Source: Scardovia inopinata JCM 12537
GTDB taxonomy: Bacteria > Actinomycetota > Actinomycetes > Actinomycetales > Bifidobacteriaceae
Direction of reading: 5' to 3'
DNA: 64,000 nt
Assembly (NCBI RefSeq): GCF_001042695.1
Contig: NZ_AP012334.1
Span: 248,001-312,000 of the forward strand
In this document: in pieces, positions 1 to 9,924 of the stretch
How positions within the stretch are numbered: position 1 is the first letter of the stretch
Layout of the letters: each line of letters opens with the position of its first letter
Translations under genes and position numbers: made by a program
Notes under the pieces: generated by a model
Database searches by the model: none
Told to the model about the DNA's origin: nothing
What the model saw: the letters and a program-made list of their open reading frames with translations, nothing else

Positions 1-1
1 G

Positions 2-2110
2 GCAACAGGCGGTCCGGGAATGGTTCATGCTGCCTACACCTCAGGCAAGCCCGCCCTGGGAGTGGGAGCCGGCAATGCCCCTGCCTATGTAGATAAAGAT
101 GTGGATGTTGTGCGGGCTGTCAATGATCTGATCCTGTCCAAGCATTTTGATTATGGTATGATCTGCGCAACAGAGCAGGGAATCATTGCTCACCAAGATA
201 TTTATTCTGCCCTGGTGACAGAGATGAAGCGCCGTAAGGCCTACTTTGTCAATGCAGAAGAAAAGGCCAGGCTGGAACAGTACATGTTTGGGGTAACTTC
301 TTACCCAGGCAAGGACGCTCCTGAGCCCAAACTCAATTCCGTAGTCCCAGGCAAATCCCCTCAGTGGATTGCTCACCAGGCGGGATTCAGTGTGCCTGAC
401 GATACTACTATCATCGTTGCTGAGTGCGCAGAAGTGGGTACTCAGGAACCTCTGACTCTGGAAAAGCTCAGTTCTGTTCATGCCCTGCTCAAGGCAAAGG
501 ACAAGGATCAGGCCTTTGATATGTGCGAGCAGATGCTTCAATTCGGTATGGGTCATACAGCGGCCATCCACACCAACAATAAGGAACTGGTTGATGAGTA
601 CGGATTGAGAATGCCCGCCTGCCGCATCATCTGGAACTCACCGGCATCCTTGGGAGGCATTGGCGATATTTATAATGCCATTGCTCCCTCTCTCACCTTG
701 GGATGCGGATCTTACGGTGGTAACTCCGTGTCCGGCAATGTACAGGCCGTCAACCTTATCAACATTAAGCGCATTGCACGGAGGAACAATAACATGCAGT
801 GGTTCAAGGTCCCGCCTAAGACATATTTCGAGCCTAATGCCATCCGTTACCTGCGTGATATGGTGGGCGTCAACCGGGTGTGCTTTGTCTGCGACAAGAC
901 CATCCTGCAGCTGGGCATTATTGATAAGGCTATTCATCAGTTGCAGATGAGGTTGAATAAGGTGGAGTGGCGCATCATCGATTATGTAGAATCGGAGCCT
1001 TCGGTTCAGACAGTGGAACGTGGTGCCGCCATGATGAGGGAAGATTTCCATCCCGATACCATCATTGCCATTGGTGGTGGTTCTCCCATGGATGCGGCCA
1101 AGATTATGTGGCTGCTTTATGAGCATCCGGAAATTGAATTCAAGGATATTCGTGAGAAGTTCTTCGATATTCGCAAGCGGGCTTTCCGCCTGCCTGAGCT
1201 GGGGCACAAGGCCAAGCTGGTCTGCATTCCCACTACTTCAGGAACAGGCTCCGAAGTCACTCCCTATGCTGTAATCACCGATAAGGAAACAGGCTTTAAG
1301 TATCCAATCACCGATTATTCTCTGACTCCTTCTGTGGCTGTGGTAGATCCGGTCCTGTCCCGGACTCAGCCCCGCAGGGTTGCTTCTGATTCTGGCCTCG
1401 ATGCCATGACTCACTGCCTGGAGGCCTTTGTCTCCTGCTATGCCAATGATTTCACCGATGCTATGGCTCTGCACGGAATGAAGCTGCTCTGGGACAATCT
1501 GGATGAAGCTGTTCTCAAGGGAACAGAAGCTCCCGATGCCCAAGAACATGTTCATAATGCCGCTACTATGGCTGGTATGGCTTTTGGTTCTGCCTTCCTG
1601 GGTATGTGCCACTCCATGGCTCATACTATTGGGGCTGTCTGCCATATTTCTCATGGCCGGACTAACTCCATTCTCCTGCCCTATGTGGTTCGCTACAATG
1701 GATCCATCCCTGATGAACCTACCTCCTGGCCTAAGTACAATAAGTACATAGCTCCCGAACGGTACCAGCAGATTGCCAGGTATCTGGGCATTAAAGCAGA
1801 TACTCCAGAAGAAGGAGTAGAAAATCTGGCTGCTGCCCTGGAAGATTACAGGGACAATAAGTTGGGAATGGATCATGACTTCAAGGCTTGCGGCGTCGAC
1901 GAAGATTTCTTCTGGGATGAACTGGACCGTATTGGCATGAGGGCTTACGAGGATCAATGCACCCCCGCAAATCCCCGCATCCCCCTGATTGAGGACATGA
2001 AAGATATTGCCATCGGAGCCTACTACGGCGTTTCCCAGGCTGAAGGCCACAGGATTCGTCAGGAGCGGGAAGGGGGCGCCAAGAAGGGCAAGTCAGATAA
2101 GCAGAAATAA
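2..2110 (+). CDS. adhE: Bifunctional acetaldehyde-CoA/alcohol dehydrogenase, 3' part
   Basis: The reading frame is open from base 2, so the gene starts outside the window and only the C-terminal ~702 residues are seen. The protein converts acetyl-CoA to acetaldehyde and then ethanol, regenerating NAD+ in fermentation. The aldehyde dehydrogenase half is cut at its N-terminus but keeps the catalytic cysteine in GMICATEQG. The iron-dependent alcohol dehydrogenase half shows the nucleotide-binding GGGSPMDAAK and the metal-ligand histidines in GLDAMTHCLEAF and MCHSMAHTIGAVCHISHG. A Lys-rich tail (GGAKKGKSDKQK) ends the protein. The stop is TAA at 2108, followed by a 554-base gap before rpsJ. The position next to the S10 cluster is typical of bifidobacteria. 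Identification is secure. Confidence 0.96.
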   Translation, partial: ATGGPGMVHAAYTSGKPALGVGAGNAPAYVDKDVDVVRAVNDLILSKHFDYGMICATEQGIIAHQDIYSALVTEMKRRKAYFVNAEEKARLEQYMFGVTSYPGKDAPEPKLNSVVPGKSPQWIAHQAGFSVPDDTTIIVAECAEVGTQEPLTLEKLSSVHALLKAKDKDQAFDMCEQMLQFGMGHTAAIHTNNKELVDEYGLRMPACRIIWNSPASLGGIGDIYNAIAPSLTLGCGSYGGNSVSGNVQAVNLINIKRIARRNNNMQWFKVPPKTYFEPNAIRYLRDMVGVNRVCFVCDKTILQLGIIDKAIHQLQMRLNKVEWRIIDYVESEPSVQTVERGAAMMREDFHPDTIIAIGGGSPMDAAKIMWLLYEHPEIEFKDIREKFFDIRKRAFRLPELGHKAKLVCIPTTSGTGSEVTPYAVITDKETGFKYPITDYSLTPSVAVVDPVLSRTQPRRVASDSGLDAMTHCLEAFVSCYANDFTDAMALHGMKLLWDNLDEAVLKGTEAPDAQEHVHNAATMAGMAFGSAFLGMCHSMAHTIGAVCHISHGRTNSILLPYVVRYNGSIPDEPTSWPKYNKYIAPERYQQIARYLGIKADTPEEGVENLAAALEDYRDNKLGMDHDFKACGVDEDFFWDELDRIGMRAYEDQCTPANPRIPLIEDMKDIAIGAYYGVSQAEGHRIRQEREGGAKKGKSDKQK

Positions 2111-2179
2111 TTCTGTGCAAAGACACCTGATACTGATCTCAGATGCGAATCTGATGTACTGACATATGTAGGTACCTAT

Positions 2180-2385
2180 CATACATATCAGTCATACATA
2201 TCAGGCCGGGATTGAGAGCAAACAGACAACCTGTCTGCATCCGATCCCGGCCTGCATGTATCTTGCGGCCTGCATGTATCTTTTCTGTATCTTCCTGTAG
2301 CTTTCCTGTGCGAATCTTGCGGTCCGTATGGAACCTGACTGGTCTTTCGGTAACCTAATCTCCTGGTAATTTAATCTCCTGGTAA
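2180..2385. repeat. Three short tandem duplications in the adhE-rpsJ gap
   Basis: Three independent direct duplications sit here. A 13-base period repeats CATACATATCAG at 2180 and 2193. An 18-base period repeats GGCCTGCATGTATCTT at 2249 and 2267. A 16-base period repeats TAATCTCCTGGTAA at 2356 and 2372. They are non-coding and look like replication-slippage products. Confidence 0.75.
2202..2254 (+). terminator. Long hairpin downstream of adhE
   Basis: An 11-bp perfect stem pairs CAGGCCGGGAT (2202-2212) with ATCCCGGCCTG (2244-2254). A smaller CAGAC/GTCTG hairpin lies inside the loop. The stem is strong but no T-run follows directly, so it may be a terminator without a classic tail, or an mRNA 3'-end stabiliser for adhE. 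Confidence 0.5.
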
Positions 2386-2501
2386 CCGGTAAGGGATGGA
2401 TGAGTAAGGGGATGGCCTGAGGAGGGAAGGGAATAATCTGAGGCGAAAACACGCTCAGGAACTTTGGGCAGGGTTTATGTTTTAATAGACAAGTTGCCTG
2501 T

Positions 2502-2530
2502 TTGAGGCTCGTTTAAATTTGAATTATGAA
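2502..2530 (+). promoter_or_regulatory. Candidate promoter of the S10 ribosomal cluster
   Basis: TTGAGG (2502-2507) and TATGAA (2525-2530) are separated by 17 bases, about 135 bases before rpsJ. This leaves an untranslated leader of roughly 125 nt containing a nested hairpin (TCCCT 2579-2583 with AGGGG 2601-2605, and GCAC 2590-2593 with GTGC 2597-2600). The match to consensus is only moderate. Confidence 0.3.
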
Positions 2531-2664
2531 AAGCGAGCGCAGATGCAATCATAAATTGTAAGCTGCGCACTGGTGTGGTCCCTACCCATGCACGCTGTGC
2601 AGGGGATTGCTCGGTGCTCCTGGCAGGTTGGTAATGTAACGAATCGCAGAAAGGGCGGACGGCA

Positions 2665-2973
2665 ATGGCGGGACAGAAAATCCGCATCAGGCTAAAGTCC
2701 TATGACCATGAGGTCATTGACCAGTCGGCAAAGAAAATTGTCGAGACGGTCACGAACGCGGGCGCAACAGTTGTGGGCCCGGTTCCTCTTCCTACAGAGA
2801 AGAACGTTTTCGTAGTAATTCGTTCTCCTCATAAGTATAAGGATTCTCGCGAGCACTTCGAGATGCGCACGCATAAGCGTCTGATTGATATTGTGGATCC
2901 AACTCCTAAGGCAGTTGATTCCCTGATGCGTCTTGATCTGCCTGCAGATGTCAATATTGAGATCAAGCTGTAG
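2665..2973 (+). CDS. rpsJ: 30S ribosomal protein S10
   Basis: 102 residues beginning [19 protein letters not shown], a typical S10 length and opening. S10 sits in the 30S head and, with NusB, also serves in transcription antitermination. It is the first gene of the S10-spc cluster, which runs on the plus strand without a visible terminator until after rplO. AAAGGG lies ahead of the ATG. rplC follows after 12 bases. Confidence 0.98.
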   Translation: MAGQKIRIRLKSYDHEVIDQSAKKIVETVTNAGATVVGPVPLPTEKNVFVVIRSPHKYKDSREHFEMRTHKRLIDIVDPTPKAVDSLMRLDLPADVNIEIKL

Positions 2974-2985
2974 GGGGGGGAGAAA

Positions 2986-3636
2986 ATGTCATCGAATCAC
3001 AATCGTAAGGCACTCGTGGGCAAAAAGCTCGGAATGTCACAGGTCTGGGACGACAATGGTTTCTTCGTTCCTGTCACCCTGGTGGACGTCTCTACTAATA
3101 TCATCACCGCAGTCAAAACAGATGAGACTGACGGCTACAAGGCTGTTCAGCTCGGGTATGGCGCTATCGATCCTACTAAGGTAACCAAGCCGCTGGCTGG
3201 TCACTTTGCTAAGGCCGGCGTTACTCCCCGTCGTCATCTGGTTGAGGTTCGCACAGAAGATGCAGACAGCTTTGAGCCTGGTCAGGAACTTCCGGTAGAC
3301 ACTTTCGCTGATGGACAGCGGGTCGATGTTACCGGAACCACCAAGGGCAAGGGTTTTGCCGGAACTATTAAGCGGTGGGGTTTCAAATCCTACCGTCGTA
3401 CTCACGGTTCTCACAAGAATGAGCGCCGTCCTGGTTCTGTAGGAGCATGTGCAACCCCCAGCCGTATTCTCAAGGGCAAGCGGATGGCTGGACGTATGGG
3501 CAACAACACTCACACCACTCAGGGTCTGACTGTTGTCTCTTCCAATGTTGACAGCGGCATTTTGGCTATTAAGGGAGCTGTTCCTGGGCCAAAGGGTGCT
3601 ATCGTTCTCGTCCGTTCTGCAGTGAAGGGAGAGTAA
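2986..3636 (+). CDS. rplC: 50S ribosomal protein L3
   Basis: 216 residues. L3 is an early-assembly protein whose extended loop reaches the peptidyl transferase centre. The family signature is visible in KGKGFAGTIKRWGF and in the GSVGACATPSRILKGKRMAG stretch. A very strong ribosome-binding site (GGGGGGGAG) precedes the ATG. rplD begins 3 bases after the stop. Confidence 0.98.
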   Translation: MSSNHNRKALVGKKLGMSQVWDDNGFFVPVTLVDVSTNIITAVKTDETDGYKAVQLGYGAIDPTKVTKPLAGHFAKAGVTPRRHLVEVRTEDADSFEPGQELPVDTFADGQRVDVTGTTKGKGFAGTIKRWGFKSYRRTHGSHKNERRPGSVGACATPSRILKGKRMAGRMGNNTHTTQGLTVVSSNVDSGILAIKGAVPGPKGAIVLVRSAVKGE

Positions 3637-3639
3637 GCC

Positions 3640-4299
3640 ATGGCTGATGTTTCTTTAAAGGTAACAGGTCTTGACGGTGTAGAAGCCGGAAGCGTTACTG
3701 CTCCGGAAGAAATCTTCGGAATTGCTCAGGACGAAGTTCGTACTCATATTCCCCTGGTACACCAGGTAGTGGTGGCTCAGCTGGCTGCAGCCCGTCAGGG
3801 TACTCATGCAGTTAAGAATCGGGCCCGGATTTCCGGCGGCGGCAAGAAGCCATGGAAGCAGAAGGGTACCGGCCGTGCCCGTCAGGGTTCAATCCGTGCT
3901 CCTCAGTTTGCAGGTGGCGCCGTTGTCCACGGACCGGTTCCCCGCGACTACTCTCAGCGTACTCCCAAGAAGATGAAGCAGGCAGCTTTGCGGTATGTCC
4001 TGTCTGACCGTGCCAATGCAGGTCGGGTACATGTAGTCGACTTTGGTCTGGGTGATAAGCCTTCCACCAAGTCTGCTCTGGCTGCTCTCAACCCGGTTGT
4101 GGCTCAGCGGTTCACCACGGTTGTTCTCGATCGAGAGAACATTAACGAGTGGTTGTCTGTCCGCAATCTTCCTACTGTTCATGTTCTTTTCGCTGATCAG
4201 CTTAATACATACGATGTTGTCACTGCAGAAGACCTGGTCTTCACCAAGGAAGGCCTTGAGGCTTTCACCGCTGATGACAAGTCCCAGAAGGAGGCTTAA
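3640..4299 (+). CDS. rplD: 50S ribosomal protein L4
   Basis: 219 residues. The conserved loop containing [20 protein letters not shown] lines the polypeptide exit tunnel in known L4 structures. In E. coli, L4 also represses its own operon; whether that applies here is not shown. rplW starts 2 bases downstream. The C-terminus ends in a short polar tail ([10 protein letters not shown]). Confidence 0.98.
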   Translation: MADVSLKVTGLDGVEAGSVTAPEEIFGIAQDEVRTHIPLVHQVVVAQLAAARQGTHAVKNRARISGGGKKPWKQKGTGRARQGSIRAPQFAGGAVVHGPVPRDYSQRTPKKMKQAALRYVLSDRANAGRVHVVDFGLGDKPSTKSALAALNPVVAQRFTTVVLDRENINEWLSVRNLPTVHVLFADQLNTYDVVTAEDLVFTKEGLEAFTADDKSQKEA

Positions 4300-4301
4300 C
4301 A

Positions 4302-4598
4302 ATGGCAGCAGTACGCAAGACAGCTCACGACATCATCCTCAGACCTGTAGTTTCTGAAAAGAGCTATGCCAATTCCGACCGTGGCCAGTACACCTTTGTT
4401 GTTGATCCCAGCGCCAACAAGGTCGAAATCAAGCAAGCCATTGAAGAGATCTTCAAGGTCAAGGTAACAAGCGTCAACACTCTGAACCGCCAGGGAAAGA
4501 CCCAGCGGACTCGTACAGGTTTTGGCCGCAGGGCTTCCCAGAAGCGGGCCATCGTCACTGTTGCTCAGGGTCAGACCATCGATATCTTCGGTAACTAA
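4302..4598 (+). CDS. rplW: 50S ribosomal protein L23
   Basis: 98 residues with the L23 pattern [13 protein letters not shown] near the N-terminus and [12 protein letters not shown] centrally. L23 borders the exit tunnel and is the docking site for trigger factor and SRP. AGGAGG overlaps the end of rplD, so translation is probably coupled. Confidence 0.97.
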   Translation: MAAVRKTAHDIILRPVVSEKSYANSDRGQYTFVVDPSANKVEIKQAIEEIFKVKVTSVNTLNRQGKTQRTRTGFGRRASQKRAIVTVAQGQTIDIFGN

Positions 4599-4628
4599 AG
4601 GTTAGCCGAGAAAGTTAGGTACTAGATT

Positions 4629-5459
4629 ATGGCTATCCGTCAATATAAGCCAACAACTCCAGGGCGGCGCAACGCTTCGGTCTCTGATTTTTCTGAGATC
4701 ACCCGTTCCACCCCTGAGAAGTCTTTGCTGCGCAAGCTCAGCAAGACCGGCGGCCGTAACTCTTACGGTCGTATTACCAGCCGTCATCGCGGCGGTGGGC
4801 ACAAGCGTCAGTATCGTCTCATTGATTTCAAGCGGTGGGATAAGGATGGAGTGCCGGCCAAGGTTGCACAGATCGAATATGATCCCAACCGTTCAGCCCG
4901 CATCGCCCTGCTCAATTATGCAGACGGTGAGAAGCGCTACATAATTGCTCCTGAGGGAGTCAAGCAGGGAGACCTGATTGAGACCGGTGCCCAGGCCGAT
5001 ATTAAGCCTGGCAATAACCTCCCTCTCACCAATATCCCTACAGGTACCATTGTTCATGCCATTGAGCTGCGCCCCCTGGGTGGGGCCAAGATTGCCCGTT
5101 CTGCCGGTGCATCTGTTCAGCTTGTGGCTAAAGATGGGGCCTATGCTCAGCTGCGTATGCCTTCGGGCGAGATCCGCAATGTGGATGCCCGCTGCCGGGC
5201 AACGGTAGGCGAGGTCGGCAACTCCGATCATGCCAATCTGGAGCTGGGTAAGGCCGGTCGCGCCCGCTGGATGGGCAAGCGGCCCATCACCCGTGGTGAG
5301 TCCATGAACCCTGTTGATCATCCGCATGGTGGTCGTACACGCGGCGGTAAGCCGCCAGTGTCCCCGTGGGGCAAGGGCGAAGTTCGTACTCGTCATCCCA
5401 AGAAGGCATCCAACAAGATGATTGTTCGTCGTCGTCCTGCTGGAAAGCATCGTAAGTAA
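4629..5459 (+). CDS. rplB: 50S ribosomal protein L2
   Basis: 276 residues, the normal bacterial length. The C-terminal region [18 protein letters not shown] includes the conserved histidine implicated in peptidyl transferase function. L2 bridges 23S rRNA domains and is essential for subunit joining. There is a 30-base gap after rplW and 15 bases before rpsS. Confidence 0.98.
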   Translation: MAIRQYKPTTPGRRNASVSDFSEITRSTPEKSLLRKLSKTGGRNSYGRITSRHRGGGHKRQYRLIDFKRWDKDGVPAKVAQIEYDPNRSARIALLNYADGEKRYIIAPEGVKQGDLIETGAQADIKPGNNLPLTNIPTGTIVHAIELRPLGGAKIARSAGASVQLVAKDGAYAQLRMPSGEIRNVDARCRATVGEVGNSDHANLELGKAGRARWMGKRPITRGESMNPVDHPHGGRTRGGKPPVSPWGKGEVRTRHPKKASNKMIVRRRPAGKHRK

Positions 5460-5474
5460 GGAAGTGTCGTACAG

Positions 5475-5753
5475 ATGACTCGAAGCATCAAGAAGGGCCC
5501 ATTCGTCGACGCCCACTTACAGAAAAAGGTCGACGCTCAGAATGCCAACGGCAGCCATGATGTTATTAAGACCTGGTCTCGTCGTTCCATGATTACCCCT
5601 GATTTCATTGGGCACACGTTTGCTGTGCACAATGGTCGGACTCATGTCCCGGTATTCGTCACTGAAGCAATGGTTGGTCACAAGCTCGGAGAGTTCGCTC
5701 CAACGCGCACATTCCGCGGGCATGTGAAAGATGATAAAAAGGCACGCCGGTAA
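5475..5753 (+). CDS. rpsS: 30S ribosomal protein S19
   Basis: 92 residues beginning [15 protein letters not shown], a standard S19 opening. S19 pairs with S13 in the 30S head and contacts the large subunit. The [19 protein letters not shown] stretch is the family signature. It lies between rplB and rplV in canonical order. Confidence 0.98.
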   Translation: MTRSIKKGPFVDAHLQKKVDAQNANGSHDVIKTWSRRSMITPDFIGHTFAVHNGRTHVPVFVTEAMVGHKLGEFAPTRTFRGHVKDDKKARR

Positions 5754-5774
5754 GGCGAGGAAGAGTAAAGACAC

Positions 5775-6134
5775 ATGGAAGCTAAAGCAATTGCTCGTCA
5801 CGTACGGGTGACACCGCGCAAGGCTCGCCGCATGGTCAACCTCATCCGAGGCAAGAAGGCGACCGAGGCTATCACAATTTTGAAGTTTGCACCGCAGGAT
5901 GCTGCCGTTCCAGTCCGTAAGGTTCTGGAAAGCGCTGTAGCCAATGCTCGTGTACTGGCCGATAAAGACAGCGTCCCGTTCCGCGAGAACGAGCTCGTTG
6001 TTAAGGAAACTTACGTTGATGAGGGTGTTACCCTCAAGCGCTTCCGTGCCCGTGCACAGGGACGCGCAGGACGTATCAACAAGCGTACCAGCCATATCAC
6101 CGTGGTTGTCGCCGACAAGGAAGGAGCCCGATAA
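5775..6134 (+). CDS. rplV: 50S ribosomal protein L22
   Basis: 119 residues. The N-terminal [19 protein letters not shown] and the C-terminal beta-hairpin region ([17 protein letters not shown]) are characteristic. The hairpin lines the exit tunnel, where macrolide-resistance changes map in other species. The stop codon shares one base with the rpsC start (TAATG), implying translational coupling. Confidence 0.98.
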   Translation: MEAKAIARHVRVTPRKARRMVNLIRGKKATEAITILKFAPQDAAVPVRKVLESAVANARVLADKDSVPFRENELVVKETYVDEGVTLKRFRARAQGRAGRINKRTSHITVVVADKEGAR

Positions 6135-6952
6135 TGGGACAAAAGATTAACCCCTTCGGCTACCGCCTCGGCGTAACCGAATCTCACCGCAGCAAGTGGT
6201 TCTCTGATTCCACCAAGCCGGGGGAGCGCTACCGCGACTTCGTTCTTGAGGATGACAAGATTCGCAAGGAAATGCAGAAGGACCTGGAACGCGCAGGCGT
6301 TTCCCGGATCGTCATTGAGCGTACTCGTGACAGAGTTCGTGTGGATATTCACACTGCCCGTCCTGGTATTGTTATTGGCCGCCGGGGAGCAGAAGCTGAC
6401 CGTGTTCGTGCCAAGCTGGAAAAAATCACAGGCAAGCAGGTCCAGCTGAATATCTTCGAAGTGAAGAATGCTGCCATTGATGCTCAGCTGGTTGCTCAGA
6501 GCATTGCTGAGCAGTTGACGAACCGCGTCACCTTCCGCCGTGCTATGCGTAAGGCTCAGCAGGATGCCATGCGCGCCGGTGCTCAGGGAATCAGGATCAA
6601 GCTCTCCGGCCGCTTAGGCGGAGCTGAAATGAGCAGGTCTGAGTTCTACCGTGAAGGTCGCGTCCCTCTGCAGACCCTTCGTGCCCTCATTGACTACGGC
6701 TTCTTCGAAGCTCGTACCACTTATGGTCGCATTGGAGTCAAGGTGTGGATTTACAAGGGAGACATGACAGAGCGTCAGTTTGAAGAGCAGCAGGCTCAGC
6801 AGAACAACAGGTCTCGCCGTGGCGGACGGTCTCGCCGTCCTAATAGATCCTCCCGTCCGGAGCAGGGTGCCCAGACCACAGCGGCTGCCCAGCAGACTGC
6901 GCCAGCCAGCGCAGAAGCTCCTGTAGCTCAAGAAGCAGAAGTAAAGGAGTAA
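6134..6952 (+). CDS. rpsC: 30S ribosomal protein S3, extended C-terminus
   Basis: 272 residues. The N-terminal KH RNA-binding domain carries [16 protein letters not shown] (a GxxG motif), followed by the S3 C-terminal domain ([12 protein letters not shown]). With S4 and S5, S3 forms the mRNA entry pore. After about residue 215 the protein continues into a tail that is first Arg/Gly/Ser-rich and then Ala/Gln/Glu-rich. E. coli S3 has 233 residues, and such tails are common in actinobacteria. Confidence 0.98.
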   Translation: MGQKINPFGYRLGVTESHRSKWFSDSTKPGERYRDFVLEDDKIRKEMQKDLERAGVSRIVIERTRDRVRVDIHTARPGIVIGRRGAEADRVRAKLEKITGKQVQLNIFEVKNAAIDAQLVAQSIAEQLTNRVTFRRAMRKAQQDAMRAGAQGIRIKLSGRLGGAEMSRSEFYREGRVPLQTLRALIDYGFFEARTTYGRIGVKVWIYKGDMTERQFEEQQAQQNNRSRRGGRSRRPNRSSRPEQGAQTTAAAQQTAPASAEAPVAQEAEVKE

Positions 6953-6956
6953 ACGA

Positions 6957-7376
6957 ATGCTTATTCCAAAGCGCGTTAAGTATCGTAAGCAGCAGCGCCC
7001 CAAGCGCCGCGGCATGTCCAAGGGTGGCAACGAGATCAACTTTGGTGATTTCGGCATTCAGGCTTTGGCCCCTGCCTATATTACCAATCGTCAGATTGAG
7101 GCTGCCCGTATTGCCATGACACGCTATATTAAGCGTGGCGGCCGTGTGTGGATTACCATCTTCCCCGACCGTCCTCTGACCAAGCACCCCCTGGGCTCCC
7201 GTATGGGTTCCGGTAAGGGCGCTCCTGAGTTCTGGATTGCCAACGTGCATCCTGGACGTGTTATGTTTGAGATTTCAGGTGTTTCTGAGGATGTAGCCCG
7301 TGAGGCACTTCGCAGGGCTATTGATAAGCTGCCTATGAAATGCAGGATCATCGCACGTGAAGGCGGTAACAACTAA
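6957..7376 (+). CDS. rplP: 50S ribosomal protein L16
   Basis: 139 residues beginning [16 protein letters not shown]16 lies near the A-site and helps position t[21 protein letters not shown] and the Arg-rich segments match the family. The stop overlaps the rpmC start by one base. Confidence 0.98.
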   Translation: MLIPKRVKYRKQQRPKRRGMSKGGNEINFGDFGIQALAPAYITNRQIEAARIAMTRYIKRGGRVWITIFPDRPLTKHPLGSRMGSGKGAPEFWIANVHPGRVMFEISGVSEDVAREALRRAIDKLPMKCRIIAREGGNN

Positions 7377-7630
7377 TGTCTATCGGTACTCCAGATTACA
7401 GTATGAAAAATCTCAATGAGAAGACCAATGCCGAAATTGAAGGCCTGATCAAGAAGTCTAAGGAAGAGCTTTTTAACTTGCGCTTCCAGAAGGCAACCAG
7501 TCAGCTCGAAAACAGTGCCCGCATCAAGGCTGTTAAAGCTGATGTGGCCCGTATGCTGACTGTTCTGCGTGAGCGCCAGCTCGGCATTACTGAAGCTCCC
7601 GAGGAAACAAGCGGAAAGGCTGATAAGTAA
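7376..7630 (+). CDS. rpmC: 50S ribosomal protein L29
   Basis: 84 residues if the TAATG overlap with rplP is used. An internal ATG at 7403 ([14 protein letters not shown]) would give the shorter classical L29. The helical-hairpin pattern [16 protein letters not shown] is diagnostic. L29 sits at the tunnel exit beside L23. The upstream start is preferred because of tight coupling, but it is not certain. Confidence 0.95.
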   Translation: MSIGTPDYSMKNLNEKTNAEIEGLIKKSKEELFNLRFQKATSQLENSARIKAVKADVARMLTVLRERQLGITEAPEETSGKADK

Positions 7631-7632
7631 CT

Positions 7633-7899
7633 ATGGCTGAAAAGCTTGAGCGCAATGCGCGTAAGGTGCGCCGCGGCTATGTTGTGTCCGAAGCAATGGA
7701 CAAGACCATTACCGTGTCGCTGGAACAGCGTTCTACACACCCCCTTTATGGTAAGGTCGTGCGTAGCAATCGCAACGTTAAGGTTCATGATGAAAAGAAC
7801 GAGGCTCATGTAGGTGATCTCGTTACCATTATGGAAACCAGGCCTTTAAGCAAAACAAAGCGGTGGCGTTTGACTGCCATCGTGGAGCGTGCTAAGTAA
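7633..7899 (+). CDS. rpsQ: 30S ribosomal protein S17
   Basis: 88 residues. The OB-fold core is recognisable in [18 protein letters not shown] and [18 protein letters not shown]17 is a primary binder of 16S rRNA. It starts 2 bases after rpmC. A 70-base gap with a small hairpin separates it from rplN. Confidence 0.97.
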   Translation: MAEKLERNARKVRRGYVVSEAMDKTITVSLEQRSTHPLYGKVVRSNRNVKVHDEKNEAHVGDLVTIMETRPLSKTKRWRLTAIVERAK

Positions 7900-7969
7900 A
7901 TAAGTTCGGCAAGGCTCTTGGTACACCCCTGTGGTGTATCAGGAGGACCAGCTCGGCTAAGGAGAATCA

Positions 7970-8338
7970 ATGATTCAACCAGAATCACGGCTTCATGTTG
8001 CCGACAACACGGGTGCCAAGGAAATCTTGGCTATCCGCGTGCTCGGTGGATCGAAGCGACGCTATGCCGGCATTGGCGATGTTATTGTCGCCTCCGTCAA
8101 GGATGCAATTCCTGGCGGGTCGGTCAAGAAGGGCGATGTCGTTAAGGCTGTCGTCGTTCGTACAGTTAAGGAAAACCGCCGTAAAGACGGTTCATACATC
8201 AAGTTCGATGAGAATGCTGCTGTCATTCTGGGCAGCGGTCGCGAGCCCAAGGGAACGCGTATTTTCGGACCGGTCGGTCGTGAACTGCGTGATAAGCGCT
8301 TCATGAAGATTGTGTCCCTTGCACCGGAGGTGATCTGA
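7970..8338 (+). CDS. rplN: 50S ribosomal protein L14
   Basis: 122 residues opening [19 protein letters not shown], an almost invariant L14 start. L14 contacts 16S rRNA across the subunit interface and is the target of the silencing factor RsfS. TAAGGAGAATCA supplies the ribosome-binding site. The stop overlaps the rplX ATG (TGATG). Confidence 0.98.
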   Translation: MIQPESRLHVADNTGAKEILAIRVLGGSKRRYAGIGDVIVASVKDAIPGGSVKKGDVVKAVVVRTVKENRRKDGSYIKFDENAAVILGSGREPKGTRIFGPVGRELRDKRFMKIVSLAPEVI

Positions 8339-8673
8339 TGGTAGCCAAGATTAAGAGTGGTGACCAGGTCAAGGTTATCCGCGGCAAAGATAGGGGAGCC
8401 GAGGGCAAGGTTCTTCGCGTTCTGCCCAACGATCGTTTGATCGTTGAAGGCGTTCAAATCGTTAAGAAGCACGTCCGCGCCAATCAGCAGGGACAGGAAG
8501 CGGGAATTGTTTCCACTGAAGCACCCATTCACAGGTCCAATGTCATGGTGATTGACCCCGAGACCAAGAAGCCAACCCGCGTTGGTGTTAAGGTCTCCGA
8601 GGAAGCGCGTGATGGTAGAGTTAAGCGCGTTCGAGTGCGCGTAGCCAAGAAGTCAGGTAAGGAGCTAGCATGA
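8338..8673 (+). CDS. rplX: 50S ribosomal protein L24
   Basis: 111 residues. The KOW motif is visible in [21 protein letters not shown]24 is an assembly initiator and lies at the tunnel exit. It overlaps rplN by one base and rplE by four (ATGA). Confidence 0.97.
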   Translation: MVAKIKSGDQVKVIRGKDRGAEGKVLRVLPNDRLIVEGVQIVKKHVRANQQGQEAGIVSTEAPIHRSNVMVIDPETKKPTRVGVKVSEEARDGRVKRVRVRVAKKSGKELA

Positions 8674-9239
8674 GCACTGAAGTAGAAGCACCAGCAGTTC
8701 CACGCCTCAAGGTACGGTACCTGAAGGAAATCGTTCCTGCTATGGAAAAGGAATTTAACTATTCCAATCCTATGCAGGTTGCCAGGGTGCAGAAGGTCGT
8801 CGTCTCCATGGGCGTTGGCGCTGCAGCCCGCGATTCCAAACTTATTGAAGGTGCCATCCGCGATCTGACTTTGATTACCGGTCAGAAGCCCAAGGTAACG
8901 CGCGCAAAGAAGTCTGTTGCTCAGTTCCATCTGCGTGAAGGCCAGGCTATTGGCGCATTCGTTACCCTTCGTGGGGATCGTATGTGGGAATTCCTCGATC
9001 GTCTCTTGACGCTGGCCCTCCCTCGTATTCGCGATTTCCGCGGAATCAGCGCAGACCAGTTCGATGGAAACGGCAATTACAACTTCGGTCTGACCGAACA
9101 GTCCATGTTCCATGAGATCGATCCTGATTCCATTGATCATCGCCGCGGTATGGATATTACAGTCGTTACAAACACCACGGATGACAAAGAGGCTCGCTCC
9201 CTCCTGAAGCATCTTGGATTCCCATTCAAGGAGAACTAG
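8670..9239 (+). CDS. rplE: 50S ribosomal protein L5
   Basis: 189 residues. L5 binds 5S rRNA in the central protuberance. The sequence [17 protein letters not shown], the [12 protein letters not shown] patch and [19 protein letters not shown] fit the family. It has a short, non-conserved N-terminal extension ([13 protein letters not shown]), as in other actinobacteria. rpsZ begins one base after its stop. Confidence 0.97.
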   Translation: MSTEVEAPAVPRLKVRYLKEIVPAMEKEFNYSNPMQVARVQKVVVSMGVGAAARDSKLIEGAIRDLTLITGQKPKVTRAKKSVAQFHLREGQAIGAFVTLRGDRMWEFLDRLLTLALPRIRDFRGISADQFDGNGNYNFGLTEQSMFHEIDPDSIDHRRGMDITVVTNTTDDKEARSLLKHLGFPFKEN

Positions 9240-9240
9240 T

Positions 9241-9426
9241 ATGGCAAAAACCGCTCTGAAGAATAAGGCGGCCCGTAAGCCCAAGTTCGGTGTGCGTGGT
9301 TATACCCGCTGCCAGGTGTGCGGACGTCCTCATTCCGTTTATCGCAAGTTCGGTCTCTGCCGTGTCTGCCTTCGCGAGAAGGCTCATCGCGGTGAGCTCC
9401 CCGGCGTTACGAAGTCCAGTTGGTAA
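9241..9426 (+). CDS. rpsZ: 30S ribosomal protein S14, zinc-binding type
   Basis: 61 residues. Four cysteines in two CxxC pairs (CQVC ... CRVC) form the zinc ribbon of the C+ S14 type, in contrast to the longer zinc-free S14. I chose the ATG at 9241 because AAGGAG precedes it and it gives the standard length. A longer in-frame start would run into rplE. S14 assembles late in the 30S head. Confidence 0.96.
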   Translation: MAKTALKNKAARKPKFGVRGYTRCQVCGRPHSVYRKFGLCRVCLREKAHRGELPGVTKSSW

Positions 9427-9511
9427 AAATTGACGCTGAAGGTCCGTGGCCCATACATCTTTCTGATGCCAAGCGACGGAAACCACGGCGAGGAAGGGCA
9501 TAAGCCCAAAA

Positions 9512-9910
9512 ATGACAATGACAGATCCAATCGCAGATATGTTGACACGTCTGCGTAATGCGAGTGCGGCAAAACACGAAACCGTGGATATGCCTTACTC
9601 CAAGTTCAAAGCACATATTGCTGAGATTCTGAAGCGCGAAGGTTATATCGCAGGCTTCGAAGCAAAGGAAGCCCGTGTAGGCCAGACCCTGGAGATTACT
9701 CTCAAGTATGGCCCCCGCGGTGAGCAGAGCATCAATGGAATTAAGCGCATCTCCAAGCCTGGTCTGCGTCGGTACGCGAAGTCCGATGCCCTCCCTATGC
9801 CTTTGGGAGGCTTGGGCGTGGCTATCATCTCCACAAGCTCCGGTTTGATGACTCAGAAGGAATGCCTCGATAGAGGTATTGGCGGCGAAATCGTTGCCTA
9901 CGTGTGGTAA
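9512..9910 (+). CDS. rpsH: 30S ribosomal protein S8
   Basis: 132 residues beginning [19 protein letters not shown]8 is a key 16S rRNA central-domain binder and, in E. coli, the repressor of the spc operon. The C-terminal [20 protein letters not shown] region fits. An 85-base gap after rpsZ is the longest in this part of the cluster and shows nothing obvious. Confidence 0.97.
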   Translation: MTMTDPIADMLTRLRNASAAKHETVDMPYSKFKAHIAEILKREGYIAGFEAKEARVGQTLEITLKYGPRGEQSINGIKRISKPGLRRYAKSDALPMPLGGLGVAIISTSSGLMTQKECLDRGIGGEIVAYVW

Positions 9911-9924
9911 AGGAGGGGTAGTCA

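Noticed and set aside
1238-2050. 270-codon open frame antisense to adhE
   Set aside because: Lies wholly inside adhE and has no family resemblance.
2201-2452. Minus-strand 83-codon frame in the adhE-rpsJ gap
   Set aside because: It is made largely of the tandem duplications and has no recognised family.
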